64,000 nucleotides of DNA from Paenibacillus silvae (GTDB taxonomy: Bacteria; Bacillota; Bacilli; Paenibacillales; Paenibacillaceae). The translations under genes and the position numbers were made by a program. Each line of letters opens with the position of its first letter. Position 1 is the stretch's first letter. The stretch lies in assembly GCF_014639235.1 (NCBI RefSeq), contig NZ_BMFU01000017.1, forward strand, positions 1 through 64,000, in the 5' to 3' direction. Shown in pieces: positions 8,413-16,921 of the stretch. The notes under the pieces were generated by a model. The model ran no database searches, was not told the origin of the DNA, and saw only the letters and a program-made list of their open reading frames with translations.

Positions 8413-8551
8413 GAAAATTGCCCTCTGGAAACAGAGGGTACTTGTATTTTTCCTCAAAATAGTTCAATATGAATATAAATAACAAAAGGTGATCTACTTA
8501 CAATAGGTTAGATGAACGACGGATCGCTTCATTAACAGGGAGGAACATACA

Positions 8552-9604
8552 ATGGAAATCGGAATCAGTACATTTGTGGAAACAAACCCGGATGTAAATA
8601 CAGGAGAACTAATCAGTCACGCACAGCGTATTCGCGATGTCGTGGAGGAAATTGTTTTGGCCGATCAGGTAGGGCTGGATGTATACGGCGTGGGGGAGCA
8701 TCATCGTGCTGATTATGCCGCTTCATCCCCGGCAGTGATTCTGGCAGCAGCAGCATCCCAGACCAAAAATATTCGTCTGACGAGTGCCGTAACGGTTCTG
8801 TCCTCGGATGATCCCGTACGTGTATTTCAGGACTTTGCCACGCTGGACGGCATCTCTAACGGACGTGCAGAGATTATGGCCGGACGTGGATCATTTATTG
8901 AATCCTTCCCGCTGTTTGGCTATGAGCTGAGCGACTATGACGAATTGTTCGATGAAAAGCTGGATCTGCTCTTGAAGCTGACAGAATCCGAAAAGGTCAC
9001 CTGGTCGGGGAAACACCGTCCTTCCTTCAATAACCTGGGCATCTATCCCCGTCCGGTGCAGGAGAAGCTTCCGGTCTGGATCGGCAGCGGCGGTAATCAG
9101 GAATCGGTTGTGCGCGCAGGTTTGCTCGGATTGCCGCTTGTGCTTGCGATTATCGGTGGTCGCCCGAAACAATTCGCACCTCTGGTGGAACTGTACAAAA
9201 AAGCAGCCGCACATGCCGGACACGACGCATCCAAATTGACGGTTGCTTCCCACTCTCACGGTTTTGTTGCCGATACAACAGATGATGCGGTAGAGAAGTT
9301 TTTCCGCCCTGCACAGGCTGTTATGAATCAGCTCGGACGCGAACGCGGATGGGGGCATTATGGCCGGGAAACCTTCGATGCAGCACGCAGCCTGGAAGGT
9401 GCGCTGTATGTAGGCGATGTGCAGACTGTCGCTGAGAAAATCATCTATCTTCGCAAAGAAGTCGGCATCACACGCTTCATGCTGCATACGCCGCTCGGAA
9501 CGCAGCCGCATGATGAGGTTATGCATGCTATCGAACTGCTTGGCAAGGAAGTGGCACCGATCGTACGCAAGGAGATTGCCCGCTGGGAAGCGGAGAATGC
9601 CTGA
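8552..9604 (+). CDS. LLM-class flavin-dependent oxidoreductase (luciferase-like)
   Basis: A 350-aa TIM-barrel monooxygenase-like protein of the bacterial luciferase superfamily, which uses reduced FMN or F420; in Bacillota FMN is expected. Family marks are GEHHRADYAASSP near residue 48, then TKNIRLTSAVTVLSSDDP and GRAEIMAGRGSFIESFPLFG. Related proteins of this subgroup are annotated as putative oxidoreductases without known substrate. GGAGG precedes the ATG by 8 nt. It is monocistronic, ended by a strong terminator, and convergent with the TetR gene. Confidence 0.9.
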   Translation: MEIGISTFVETNPDVNTGELISHAQRIRDVVEEIVLADQVGLDVYGVGEHHRADYAASSPAVILAAAASQTKNIRLTSAVTVLSSDDPVRVFQDFATLDGISNGRAEIMAGRGSFIESFPLFGYELSDYDELFDEKLDLLLKLTESEKVTWSGKHRPSFNNLGIYPRPVQEKLPVWIGSGGNQESVVRAGLLGLPLVLAIIGGRPKQFAPLVELYKKAAAHAGHDASKLTVASHSHGFVADTTDDAVEKFFRPAQAVMNQLGRERGWGHYGRETFDAARSLEGALYVGDVQTVAEKIIYLRKEVGITRFMLHTPLGTQPHDEVMHAIELLGKEVAPIVRKEIARWEAENA

Positions 9605-9697
9605 GCCGATCTGAGCAGTCTGTAGTCACTCATCTTCGATATGTGAAAATAAAGCTCTAGCAGTGTCATATTATGGACTTGCTCAACGAGTTAACAG

Positions 9698-9746
9698 GAG
9701 CAGGGGTTCAGCCCGTATAAATGGGCTGAACTCCTGCTCTTTTTTG
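9698..9746. terminator. Intrinsic terminator between the LLM oxidoreductase and TetR genes
   Basis: A 17-bp stem pairs GAGCAGGGGTTCAGCCC (9698-9714) with GGGCTGAACTCCTGCTC (9723-9739) with one G-T wobble, followed by seven T residues. Confidence 0.9.
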
Positions 9747-9760
9747 TATCTCAGCTGTTT

Positions 9761-10420
9761 CTACTCCTTCGAGTCAGAAGTAAACAGAGCGTGAACGATC
9801 ATAGACAAGGTGTGCTCATACAGGGTTCGGGCTGCGATTTGACTCTCTAGATGTCCCCCCAAATAGAGATGAATCACACCATGCAATGGCGCCCAGATCA
9901 TCTGTACGGCAGCGATCGTATCCATCTCCCGAATGTATTGCTGCGCCTGAGCCTCTTCCACAAGTTGCGTGAGTTGTTTCATTGCTGTTGCCGTTCCCTC
10001 TAGACTATCTGCATCCGGTTTAAACTCGGCAAATGAACCACCGAACATGACTTGATAGAAGCTGGACTGTGTAATGGCAAAGTCCCAGTAGGCATGAGCG
10101 AGGGCGCGAAGCTGCTGTTGAAGTGAAGGCTGCTCCGGCACTGCTTCGAAGGAGCGGGATAGAATCATGCAGCCTTCAAGATATAAACATTTAGCGAGTC
10201 CCTCTTTTTTGCCAAAAAGGTTATAAATGATTTTGGTAGAGCACTCCATTCGCTCGGCCACTCGCCGAACAGTAACCGCTTCGGGACCGTGCTCCTGAAG
10301 CAGGGCGGCTGCGGCGTGTACAATATTTTGACGCAGATTCTCCGAATGCTGCATTCTTGTCTCTTGAAAGGTCGTTACCGGACGTAGCGACTCCGTCTGT
10401 GTAGTCGTTGATTTTTTCAT
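9761..10420 (-). CDS. TetR/AcrR-family transcriptional regulator
   Basis: A 219-aa TetR-family repressor. The N-terminal helix-turn-helix (about residues 28-75) shows AAALLQEHGPEAVTVRRVA and STKIIYNLFGKKEGLAKCLY, the standard TetR pattern. The C-terminal ligand-binding region resembles the TetR_C_33/WHG-type, with WAPLHGVIHLYLGGHL near residue 175. AAGGA sits about 10 nt before the ATG. It is divergent from the SDR at 10613, and two GGAAAC-GTTTCC palindromes lie between them, one next to each gene, so it probably represses both itself and the SDR. The inducer is unknown. Confidence 0.92.
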   Translation of the reverse strand: MKKSTTTQTESLRPVTTFQETRMQHSENLRQNIVHAAAALLQEHGPEAVTVRRVAERMECSTKIIYNLFGKKEGLAKCLYLEGCMILSRSFEAVPEQPSLQQQLRALAHAYWDFAITQSSFYQVMFGGSFAEFKPDADSLEGTATAMKQLTQLVEEAQAQQYIREMDTIAAVQMIWAPLHGVIHLYLGGHLESQIAARTLYEHTLSMIVHALFTSDSKE

Positions 10421-10457
10421 CGAAGTTCATCCTTAATCGTCATTTTCGTTTTCTTTT

Positions 10458-10580
10458 GGAAACATCGTTTCCTAGCACCTATTCTACTGTTTAGAATCAG
10501 AGATCGTCAATTTGAGAAATGAGGATTGACATCATTCACGAATGAGGATACTATGTTTTCATTAGGAAACAGTGTTTCTA
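10458..10580. promoter_or_regulatory. Divergent TetR control region: two palindromes and a promoter
   Basis: GGAAACATCGTTTCC (10458-10472) is a perfect 6-bp-arm palindrome beside the tetR start, and AGGAAACAGTGTTTCT (10564-10579) is a near-identical copy beside the SDR. A promoter TTGACA (10526-10531) with TACTAT (10549-10554), 17-bp spacer, reads toward the SDR, with the second palindrome over its expected initial transcribed region, a classic repressor arrangement. Confidence 0.7.
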
Positions 10581-10612
10581 ATAAAAAACAAATGTGAAAA
10601 GGCGGTTTTGAC

Positions 10613-11428
10613 ATGAAAAAGAAGCAACAGCAATGGGCATTAATTACAGGAGCATCGTCAGGAATCGGGGAAGCGTTTGCGCTCGAGATGGCATCACAGG
10701 GGTACCATGTTGTATTGGTTGCGAGGTCGGAAGCGAAGCTGATTCAGCTGGCACAACGCATTGAGCGTATCTATTCAGTCAAAGCAGAGGTCATTGCAGC
10801 CGATCTGTCCGAGATGCTGGGGCCCCAATATATCTACGATGAATGCCAGAAGCGCGGCATTCGGGTAAATACACTGATTAATAATGCGGGTTTCGCCACA
10901 CATGGATGGTTTGAGCAAGTTGATGGGTTGCGACAGCAGGAGGAGATCATGCTCAACGTGGTTGCGGTTACGAATATGACTCACCTGTTCCTGCCAGGCA
11001 TGTTAGAGGCTCGAACTGGAGCGGTAATCAACGTTTCCTCTACAGCAGCCTTCCAGCCTGACCCTTACATGGCTGTGTATGGAGCTACAAAATCGTATGT
11101 GCTTTCTTTTACAGAAGCACTGTATGAGGAGAACCGAGGGCGTGGTATCCGGTTTCTGGCGATCTGTCCGGGTGCTACAGAGACGTCCTTCTTCGATGTG
11201 GTTAATGCGGAAGAGGCTTCTGTAGGCAAGCGGGATACACCTGAGCATGTGGTGGAAGTTGCGATAAAGGCTCTGCAATCCGGCAAGAGTTATGCAGTAC
11301 CCGGAGCTTCCAACTACTGGACTGCTCAATTGGCAAGGCTTCTGCCGCGCAGGCTTATTCTTCGTGTGGTTGGAGGGATGCTGCGGCCGCGTCAGCAGAG
11401 CAGCAAAGTGCAAGTCAGAGCGCAATAA
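10613..11428 (+). CDS. SDR-family NAD(P)-dependent oxidoreductase (DltE-like)
   Basis: A 271-aa short-chain dehydrogenase of the DltE/YqjQ-like group. The cofactor motif TGASSGIG lies at residues 13-20, NNAG follows at about 90, and the catalytic tetrad includes Ser in INVSS and the intact pair YGATK near residue 155. A PGATET-type loop follows. The C-terminal region is basic and hydrophobic (YWTAQLARLLPRRLILRVV), suggesting peripheral membrane contact. The substrate is unknown. Expression is probably set by the divergent TetR protein. A long near-perfect hairpin lies immediately after the stop. Confidence 0.9.
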   Translation: MKKKQQQWALITGASSGIGEAFALEMASQGYHVVLVARSEAKLIQLAQRIERIYSVKAEVIAADLSEMLGPQYIYDECQKRGIRVNTLINNAGFATHGWFEQVDGLRQQEEIMLNVVAVTNMTHLFLPGMLEARTGAVINVSSTAAFQPDPYMAVYGATKSYVLSFTEALYEENRGRGIRFLAICPGATETSFFDVVNAEEASVGKRDTPEHVVEVAIKALQSGKSYAVPGASNYWTAQLARLLPRRLILRVVGGMLRPRQQSSKVQVRAQ

Positions 11429-11438
11429 TCCGGGCTAG

Positions 11439-11473
11439 ACGTGCCGATGGCAAGCTGCTTGCCGCCGGCACGT
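11439..11473 (+). terminator. Strong hairpin after the SDR gene, without a T tract
   Basis: ACGTGCCG-AT-GGCAAGC pairs with GCTTGCC-GC-CGGCACGT around a single-base loop, an almost perfect 17-bp stem 10 nt after the stop. The sequence after it (TCACATATG) has no U tract, so it may stabilise the mRNA end or act as a factor-assisted terminator. Confidence 0.5.
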
Positions 11474-11687
11474 TCACATATGTCATATGCTGAGTACGCC
11501 ATACAGAATACATAATCCTGCCGAGATGAGTACTGATAATTCTATTTTTCGCCCGAGTCTGCCGAATTGCAATTAACTTCGCTACCAATCACCTTCACCT
11601 ACGTTCATTAACGTCTATCTGTTGAATAGAGTCCTGTTAAGCCAGCCTCCACGTTCATTAATTGTAACATTGTACAGCGTGTTCGGA

Positions 11688-12155
11688 TCAATCCGGCGTC
11701 TCGGACTCATATTTCTCACGGTGCTGCTTCTTCATCTGGATGTAATACTCATCCTGTTTGGCTATTTCCCATTGAGCTTTGAAAATAGCAGCAGATTCGG
11801 CCTTTACGGGATCATTCTGGTAAGGCAGGACGGTGCCATCCTGCTTCGAATATTTGCGCCCACCCTTGTGATTCGTGTAACGTCTCGCCCGGGTGTAACC
11901 CATCTGCAAAAACTTGCGGGCCATATCCATGCCAACGAAGTCGTTATTCTTTTTATACGTTAGAAAAAGCTCATAGATTTTCTTTGAAGATTCCTTTGCA
12001 ATCTCGGGAGTTTTGAACCGCCAGTACGGCAGAATCTCGCTTTTATACGGCTCCACCATCAGCACCCCCTGCTCACCTCGGCCCACCGTATATAATTGGG
12101 GGTGCTTGCGCAAATCCAGCTCTTCATAGTTGAGACTATAATCAAATTTTTTCAT
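11688..12155 (-). CDS. DUF4385-family protein
   Basis: A 155-aa basic protein matching the DUF4385 family as far as can be recognised: FDYSLNYEELDLRKHP at the start, then VEPYKSEILPYWRFKTPEIA, GMDMARKFLQMGYTRARRY and NHKGGRKY. The function is unknown. The conserved Arg/Tyr-rich helix could bind nucleic acid, but that is conjecture. I chose ATG 12155, directly preceded by AAGGAGGAACACGG; an upstream in-frame ATG at 12191 has no ribosome binding site. Its own promoter region faces the DUF1877 gene in the opposite direction. Confidence 0.82.
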   Translation of the reverse strand: MKKFDYSLNYEELDLRKHPQLYTVGRGEQGVLMVEPYKSEILPYWRFKTPEIAKESSKKIYELFLTYKKNNDFVGMDMARKFLQMGYTRARRYTNHKGGRKYSKQDGTVLPYQNDPVKAESAAIFKAQWEIAKQDEYYIQMKKQHREKYESETPD

Positions 12156-12313
12156 CCGTGTTCCTCCTTGCCAAAGAATTGTTCTTTTCACATGAAAAAG
12201 AATGCTGCTATGTCGTTAGTGCTCTTTTTTCCTTTTTACCCCGATTCTGATGTAACATGCATGGTTAATGGGGAACAATAGAAGGAAATGTGTGCAGAAG
12301 GGATGATAACGCT

Positions 12314-12781
12314 ATGGGGATGTCGGGCAGATATGTTGTAGTCACCGATGAATTGGTGCAATCCATCCAATCGGGTGAGATTAGTGTGCATGATTGTCAG
12401 GTTGATCTGGATATTGATAAAACGTGGCAGATGCTGCAGTTTACGTTAAACGGGAGCCTGCTGGACGGAGAGCCGCCGCTGGGATATGTTGTGCCGCTCG
12501 CCAGTGAGCATTATTTGGGACGATATGATGATATGGATCTGTTCCTGCTGAAGCACAAGCAGGTGCTTGAGGCATATATGGCTCTGGAGCAGTTGACTCC
12601 TGATGATGTACGGGAACGGTACAGCCTGAAAAACATGCTTGCAGAAGGCGTCTATCCTGTCATGGAGGGCTGGGAAGAAGAAGAGATTTTTCAAGAGCTG
12701 ATACAGACGATTGATCAGATTCAAGCTTTGTTTCAGGTGACCGTTGAGAACGAGAACGGGATTCTGTTTTATGTTTTCTAA
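12314..12781 (+). CDS. DUF1877 (YfbM-like) family protein
   Basis: A 155-aa acidic protein. The opening MGMSGRYVVVTDELVQSI, the block LDIDKTWQMLQFTLNG and PLASEHYLGRYDD match the DUF1877/YfbM family, small cytosolic proteins of unknown function found beside diverse genes. The start at 12314 gives the conserved MGM opening, with AGAAGGG about 12 nt upstream. It may share a transcript with the tiny acidic gene at 12884, though a 100-bp gap separates them. Confidence 0.85.
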   Translation: MGMSGRYVVVTDELVQSIQSGEISVHDCQVDLDIDKTWQMLQFTLNGSLLDGEPPLGYVVPLASEHYLGRYDDMDLFLLKHKQVLEAYMALEQLTPDDVRERYSLKNMLAEGVYPVMEGWEEEEIFQELIQTIDQIQALFQVTVENENGILFYVF

Positions 12782-12883
12782 AAAGGTGGAATAGCGCTCA
12801 CGATGTTTGATGCATTCGCCATCCGGTTATAGATACACACAGGGCGGTGCCCTGATGAAATTGTGCCGAGGAGAGGGATAACG

Positions 12884-13012
12884 ATGACACAGAACCAGAA
12901 TGAAGAGAACAAAGCCATTCAGGACGATGAGCCGGATCAATTCGAGACACCTGTGACGAAGGCCGATGATGTGAAGAATGAAGAGGAAGCAGAAGAGCAG
13001 GAGCAGGAATAG
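12884..13012 (+). CDS. Small acidic hypothetical protein (42 aa)
   Basis: An ATG with a very good ribosome binding site (GAGGAGAGG about 7 nt upstream) opens a 42-codon frame ending TAG at 13010-13012. The product is extremely acidic and glutamine/glutamate-rich, with no hydrophobic core, so it should be disordered. I recognise no family. The strong initiation signal and the terminator after it make it more likely real than chance. Confidence 0.55.
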   Translation: MTQNQNEENKAIQDDEPDQFETPVTKADDVKNEEEAEEQEQE

Positions 13013-13083
13013 TCTGAAGAAGTTACATGAAACAGCATGTTTCCGCATGCATGTTATGACATAAGAAGGATAGAAGAACCATG

Positions 13084-13121
13084 AGGCCGGACGAGTTCCG
13101 GCCTATTTGGCCTATTTTTTT
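13084..13121 (+). terminator. Probable intrinsic terminator
   Basis: AGGCCGGA (13084-13091) pairs with TCCGGCCT (13097-13104). A second GGCCTA and a tract of T residues follow at 13113-13121. Confidence 0.65.
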
Positions 13122-13196
13122 GCGTATCCGTTTACAACGTTTATATATGCCCTCATAATATGAATTGAACCATATTTTGCTAAGGGGGAGATCCCG

Positions 13197-14732
13197 ATTA
13201 AGAGACCAAAATTATACCAATGGATAGCGGTGCCACTTGTCCTGTTAATGGTTGTTCTGACAGGATGTCAGGCCGTAGGCGGAGTCGATATAGACAAGGC
13301 CATGGCGAACAGCACCAGCGTTAAATCCGGTGAATCCAAACAGTCCATGCATATTAACATAGAGCCGGATACACAACTTGCATCAGATGAAGATCTGGCC
13401 ATGATCAAGATGATCAACTCGATTTCACTGAACATTGATCATGCCAAAATGAAGGATACCAAGACGGCTTCCATCAAAGGCTCGCTCAGTCTGGAAGGGA
13501 CGAAGCTGCCATTCCACCTGTCCATGGACAAATCGGGTATGATTATTAATGTAGATGGAGCTCAGAAACCGGTATACATATCTCTGGATGAACATGGCGG
13601 AGCCTCTGCACTTCTCCCGATCAATACGGAGCAAATGGAGCAGCAGCTTCAGGAGTTGTCTCCGAAGGTATTGTCTTTTGCCATGAAACATCTGTCCAAT
13701 CCGAAAAACATATCGGTTACTCCTGTGCAGGAAGCTGTTAACGGTGAAACACTTTCCCTCAACAAGCTGCACATGGAGATCAGCGGTGAAGAGCTGTTAG
13801 CTATGGTCAAGCCGTTCCTGACAAGCATCTCCAAGGATGAGCAAGGCCTCAAGCAGCTGATTGGTGATCTGTATGATGTGCTGTATCCTGTATATGAAAC
13901 GATTAGCGGGATGGAAGGCATGGAAGACGATGCACTGATCGATGCAGTGCCTGCCACGAAGGAAGAGGCAGTGACAGAAATGTACAATATGATCAAAGAA
14001 GGACTGGACAGTATTCTGGTAGACTATGACCAGGAACTGAACAACCTGCTGAAGGATGTCCCTGAGCTCAAGACGGTATTCGGTCCGGAAACCAAATTAA
14101 ATATGGACTTTTTCCTGGATAACAAGCTGGATATTCGCAAACAGAATATGTCGTTAAAAGTGGCTGTGCCTGCTTCGGAGGAACTGCCGGTACACGCAGT
14201 AACGATCAGCTCAGACAGTGAGCTGTGGAATGTCGGTGGAGCAGTTACAGTCGATGCAGTGGATGCACCACAGGGCGTGCTGGAACTGGTGGAAGGGCAG
14301 ACCACCCCTGGTCAGGTGCTTCGCAACTTTGATTCCAACTCTGTAGTGTATCAATTGCTGAGGAACCAAATGAAAATTACAACCAAGAGTGTGTTCCTCT
14401 ACCCTGATGATGAAACATACGGTGCAATTACGGTTAAAAATACTACGTTTGTGCCACTTCGCTACCTGTCCGAGCAATTGGATGCAGAAGTGAAATGGAC
14501 TAAGGGCTCCAACCAGATCGTTGTGATCGACGACATTACTGGAGACAAGATTGTACTGACGGTAGGCTCTCCAAAGGCAACGGTTGCGGGGCAAGAAGTC
14601 ACGATGGTGGAGTCGGCCTTTGTTGGAAAGAACGGAAAAACCTATGTGCCGCTGCGCTTCATGGCGGAATCGCTTGGCGCTACAGTGGAGAAAGAGCAGG
14701 ATACAGGCTGGATTTTCATTGATCGTCCGTAA
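13197..14732 (+). CDS. Lipoprotein with C-terminal copper-amine-oxidase-like stalk domain; apparent ATT start
   Basis: A 511-aa membrane-anchored lipoprotein. Reading from ATT 13197 gives KRPKLYQWIAV, then a hydrophobic segment and lipobox LTGC (Cys near residue 24), a textbook lipoprotein signal with a basic n-region. GGGGGAG lies 6 nt before the ATT. The only conventional in-frame start nearby, GTG 13230, would delete the positive charges and has no ribosome binding site. The middle (about residues 40-375) is an alpha/beta domain I cannot name. The last 130 residues form two repeats typical of the copper amine oxidase N-terminal-like domain (TFVPLRYLSEQLDAEVKW and TYVPLRFMAESLGATVE), a cell-wall-associated stalk domain common in Paenibacillus. 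Confidence 0.85.
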   Translation: MKRPKLYQWIAVPLVLLMVVLTGCQAVGGVDIDKAMANSTSVKSGESKQSMHINIEPDTQLASDEDLAMIKMINSISLNIDHAKMKDTKTASIKGSLSLEGTKLPFHLSMDKSGMIINVDGAQKPVYISLDEHGGASALLPINTEQMEQQLQELSPKVLSFAMKHLSNPKNISVTPVQEAVNGETLSLNKLHMEISGEELLAMVKPFLTSISKDEQGLKQLIGDLYDVLYPVYETISGMEGMEDDALIDAVPATKEEAVTEMYNMIKEGLDSILVDYDQELNNLLKDVPELKTVFGPETKLNMDFFLDNKLDIRKQNMSLKVAVPASEELPVHAVTISSDSELWNVGGAVTVDAVDAPQGVLELVEGQTTPGQVLRNFDSNSVVYQLLRNQMKITTKSVFLYPDDETYGAITVKNTTFVPLRYLSEQLDAEVKWTKGSNQIVVIDDITGDKIVLTVGSPKATVAGQEVTMVESAFVGKNGKTYVPLRFMAESLGATVEKEQDTGWIFIDRP

Positions 14733-14919
14733 TATCAAGTAAGTTAGCGTGTAGATGATCGTTTACATGAAAGGGGATTTCAGAGCATGCCAGATTTCTC
14801 GTAATGATGTTGAAAAGAACAAGGCGTAAAAATTCCGCTAGACCAACACGGGATACGTCTGTCCTTTTTGAACCGTTACGAGGAGCTTCGGCGTTGCATC
14901 TGAATGGATGAAACGATAC

Positions 14920-14958
14920 AGGAGTGCCTCTATTGGAGGTGCTCCTTTTTGTCGTGTC
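14920..14958 (+). terminator. Attenuator-like hairpin in the leader of the GNAT fusion gene
   Basis: AGGAGTGCCTC pairs with GAGGTGCTCCT around TATTG with two mismatches and runs into TTTTTG. It lies about 35 bp upstream of the next gene, after a 180-bp untranslated stretch. It could be the terminator of the preceding lipoprotein gene, or an attenuator. No T-box or known riboswitch motif is visible. Confidence 0.5.
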
Positions 14959-14989
14959 ATCACCAAATAAATCCCCAGAGGTGTTATAT

Positions 14990-16465
14990 ATGAATAATGG
15001 CTTCACGATTAATGCGGGTACAGTGACACTGCGTCCTTTTACCCTGGAAGACAAGCCGGCACTAGCTGCCTTGACCCGTCAGCCTGAGATTACGGACCTG
15101 TTACCGGATTGGAAGATGACGGAGCAGCAATTAAGCGAGTTTTTACAGTTCGTTGTAGGGAGTTATGAGCGGTTTGGCCCACAGGATGTACGAATCATGC
15201 TGGCGGTCGTTCACCAGGAGAGTCAGCAGCTGGTTGGCTGGTGTGGTGTGTTTCCAAACGATATGCTTGACTCGTCAGACCGCGAGGTGGCGTATGCCAT
15301 CTCACGGGATTACCGCAATAGAGGATATATCACAGCAGCGGTGGGGGCGCTGACAACGTATTTGTTCAAGCACACATCGTTGACCCGGATTGTAGGTATT
15401 GTAAAAACATATAATCCTGCCTCCCGCATAGTGCTGGAGCATAACGCTTTCCGATACGTGAATCGCAGACGGCTCTCTGACGGAGAGGATTATGATTATT
15501 TTGAATGCATTCACAGCGCTTCTGGCGCAATGCTTTCCCATTTCGCTGAACCTAACGAACTCATTCAACCATTGATACGCTTGCGTCGGGCCAAACACGA
15601 AGATGCAGCTCTGCTTACCGACATATGTACACGCGCTTTTGATCAGGCCATCCGTGTCTGGGGGAACGGGGAGAAGGACATGGACAGCAATCTCTGCCCT
15701 CCGGGTTACAGTTTGCTTCGTCTGCATGAATATGTGATTCGCGAGTGGGACTACTATGTGGTGGAGGCAGATGGTTGTGCAGTTGGTGGTGTAAGTGTGA
15801 ATGTGCTTGGTCATGACAGTGCAAGGGTGGATAAAATCTTTATTGACCCCGTCTGCCAGGGAAGCGGGATTGGCTCACAAGTCATCAAACAGATTGAGGC
15901 TGAATATTCCCATATTCGCCAGTGGAGACTGGAGACGTCTGGTCGACAGCGGGATAATCATCATTTCTATGAGAAACTGGGTTATGTTTGCATCTACCCC
16001 TCTGAGACCGAGTATGTTTATGAGAAAATTATAGAAACCGGAGCTAGAAAGCACCCTATGAATTCTCACAGGGAATTTGTTCAGGCAGATTTGGATTCGA
16101 CGTGGTACAGTTCCAGTTCTATGGTGAACAGCCGAATTACCGATTGCAATCTGAGCGGAAGCAAATTAACAAACCTCAATATGACGGAAATGCTGCTGGG
16201 AGATCTACGTTTGACGGACACCAAGTTTGAGTTCTGCGCTTTGGATGGTGTTCAGTTCCAAGATATACATCTTGGCTCAGAGCGTGTTCCTATGCATTGG
16301 AAGCATTGTGATTTGGGAGGGAGTCGTTTTGTTGATTGTGACTTATCGGGTATCGAGCTGGAACGGTGTCAGGTGGCGGGAATGAGCATTAACGGGGTTT
16401 CTGTTGAGCAGTTATTCGAGGCTTATGAGATGCTCAAGAAACCGGGAGCACAAGCTGATGATTGA
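14990..16465 (+). CDS. Tandem GNAT acetyltransferase fused to a pentapeptide-repeat domain
   Basis: A 491-aa three-part protein. Residues about 8-175 form a RimJ/RimL-type GNAT domain (VTLRPFTLEDKPALAAL, VAYAISRDYRNRGYITAA as the acetyl-CoA loop, LTRIVGIVKTYNPASRIVL). Residues about 200-345 form a second GNAT domain (IRLRRAKHEDAALL, VDKIFIDPVCQGSGIGSQVI, NHHFYEKLGYVC). Residues about 360-480 are a pentapeptide-repeat region (CNLSGSKLTNLNMTEMLLG, CDLGGSRFVDCDLSGIELE), a right-handed quadrilateral helix. GNAT enzymes acetylate amines; pentapeptide repeats mediate protein contacts or mimic DNA. The combination suggests a multidomain modifying or resistance enzyme, but this is inference. ATG 14990 has AGAGGTG 6 nt upstream. 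The gene ends just before an SDR remnant. Confidence 0.85.
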   Translation: MNNGFTINAGTVTLRPFTLEDKPALAALTRQPEITDLLPDWKMTEQQLSEFLQFVVGSYERFGPQDVRIMLAVVHQESQQLVGWCGVFPNDMLDSSDREVAYAISRDYRNRGYITAAVGALTTYLFKHTSLTRIVGIVKTYNPASRIVLEHNAFRYVNRRRLSDGEDYDYFECIHSASGAMLSHFAEPNELIQPLIRLRRAKHEDAALLTDICTRAFDQAIRVWGNGEKDMDSNLCPPGYSLLRLHEYVIREWDYYVVEADGCAVGGVSVNVLGHDSARVDKIFIDPVCQGSGIGSQVIKQIEAEYSHIRQWRLETSGRQRDNHHFYEKLGYVCIYPSETEYVYEKIIETGARKHPMNSHREFVQADLDSTWYSSSSMVNSRITDCNLSGSKLTNLNMTEMLLGDLRLTDTKFEFCALDGVQFQDIHLGSERVPMHWKHCDLGGSRFVDCDLSGIELERCQVAGMSINGVSVEQLFEAYEMLKKPGAQADD

Positions 16466-16749
16466 TTAAATTGTGGGATGCAGCCATTGAATATGCGGAG
16501 CACGGCATCAGCATCAACGCGGTAGCTCCGGGAGCCATTCTCACGGATATGGTGATTGGTTCCTTCAAACAGATCAATCCGGATGATTGGGAGTCAGCGT
16601 CCAAGGAATTTGTGAAGGACAATCCTGCAAAGCGTTTGGGTGATCCTAAGGAAGTGGGGCGTTTGGTTGCATTCCTGCTATCGGGTGAATCACCGTTTAT
16701 TAACGGGGCCATCATTCCGATTGACGGCGCCCAATCTGCCAAATACTAA
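16466..16749 (+). pseudogene. Truncated SDR oxidoreductase (C-terminal third only)
   Basis: This frame encodes only the C-terminal end of an SDR: ALEYAEHGI-like helix, INAVAPGAILTDM after the missing catalytic region, the flexible substrate loop, RLGDPKEVGRLVAFLLSG and the final GAIIPIDGAQSA. The Rossmann motif, Ser and YxxxK are all absent, and the frame begins immediately after the stop of the GNAT fusion. A full-length SDR is near 250 aa; about 95 remain. It appears to be a deletion remnant. Confidence 0.8.
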
Positions 16750-16783
16750 GTGCAGCAGATCATCAGATGAATGGAAAAAACAG

Positions 16784-16832
16784 ATATGCCCTTCCAAGCT
16801 GTAGCTGTATCTATGTTTGGAGGGGCATATTT
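16784..16832 (+). terminator. Hairpin terminator after the SDR remnant
   Basis: ATATGCCCTTCCAA (16784-16797) pairs with TTGGAGGGGCATAT (16817-16830), 14 bp with one wobble, followed by a short TTTAT. It may also serve the minus-strand GNAT gene. Confidence 0.65.
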
Positions 16833-16921
16833 ATGCTGTTTATTTTTATAAGGAAAGGATGCTGAATTGAATTCATTGTGCTGCTGTAATGCGTATGCTC
16901 TTATACATATTTTCACATTAC

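Noticed and set aside
14733..14989. Leader of the GNAT fusion considered as a T-box or other riboswitch
   Set aside because: A terminator-like hairpin is present, but no TGGNACCGCG sequence or other known riboswitch motif is found.
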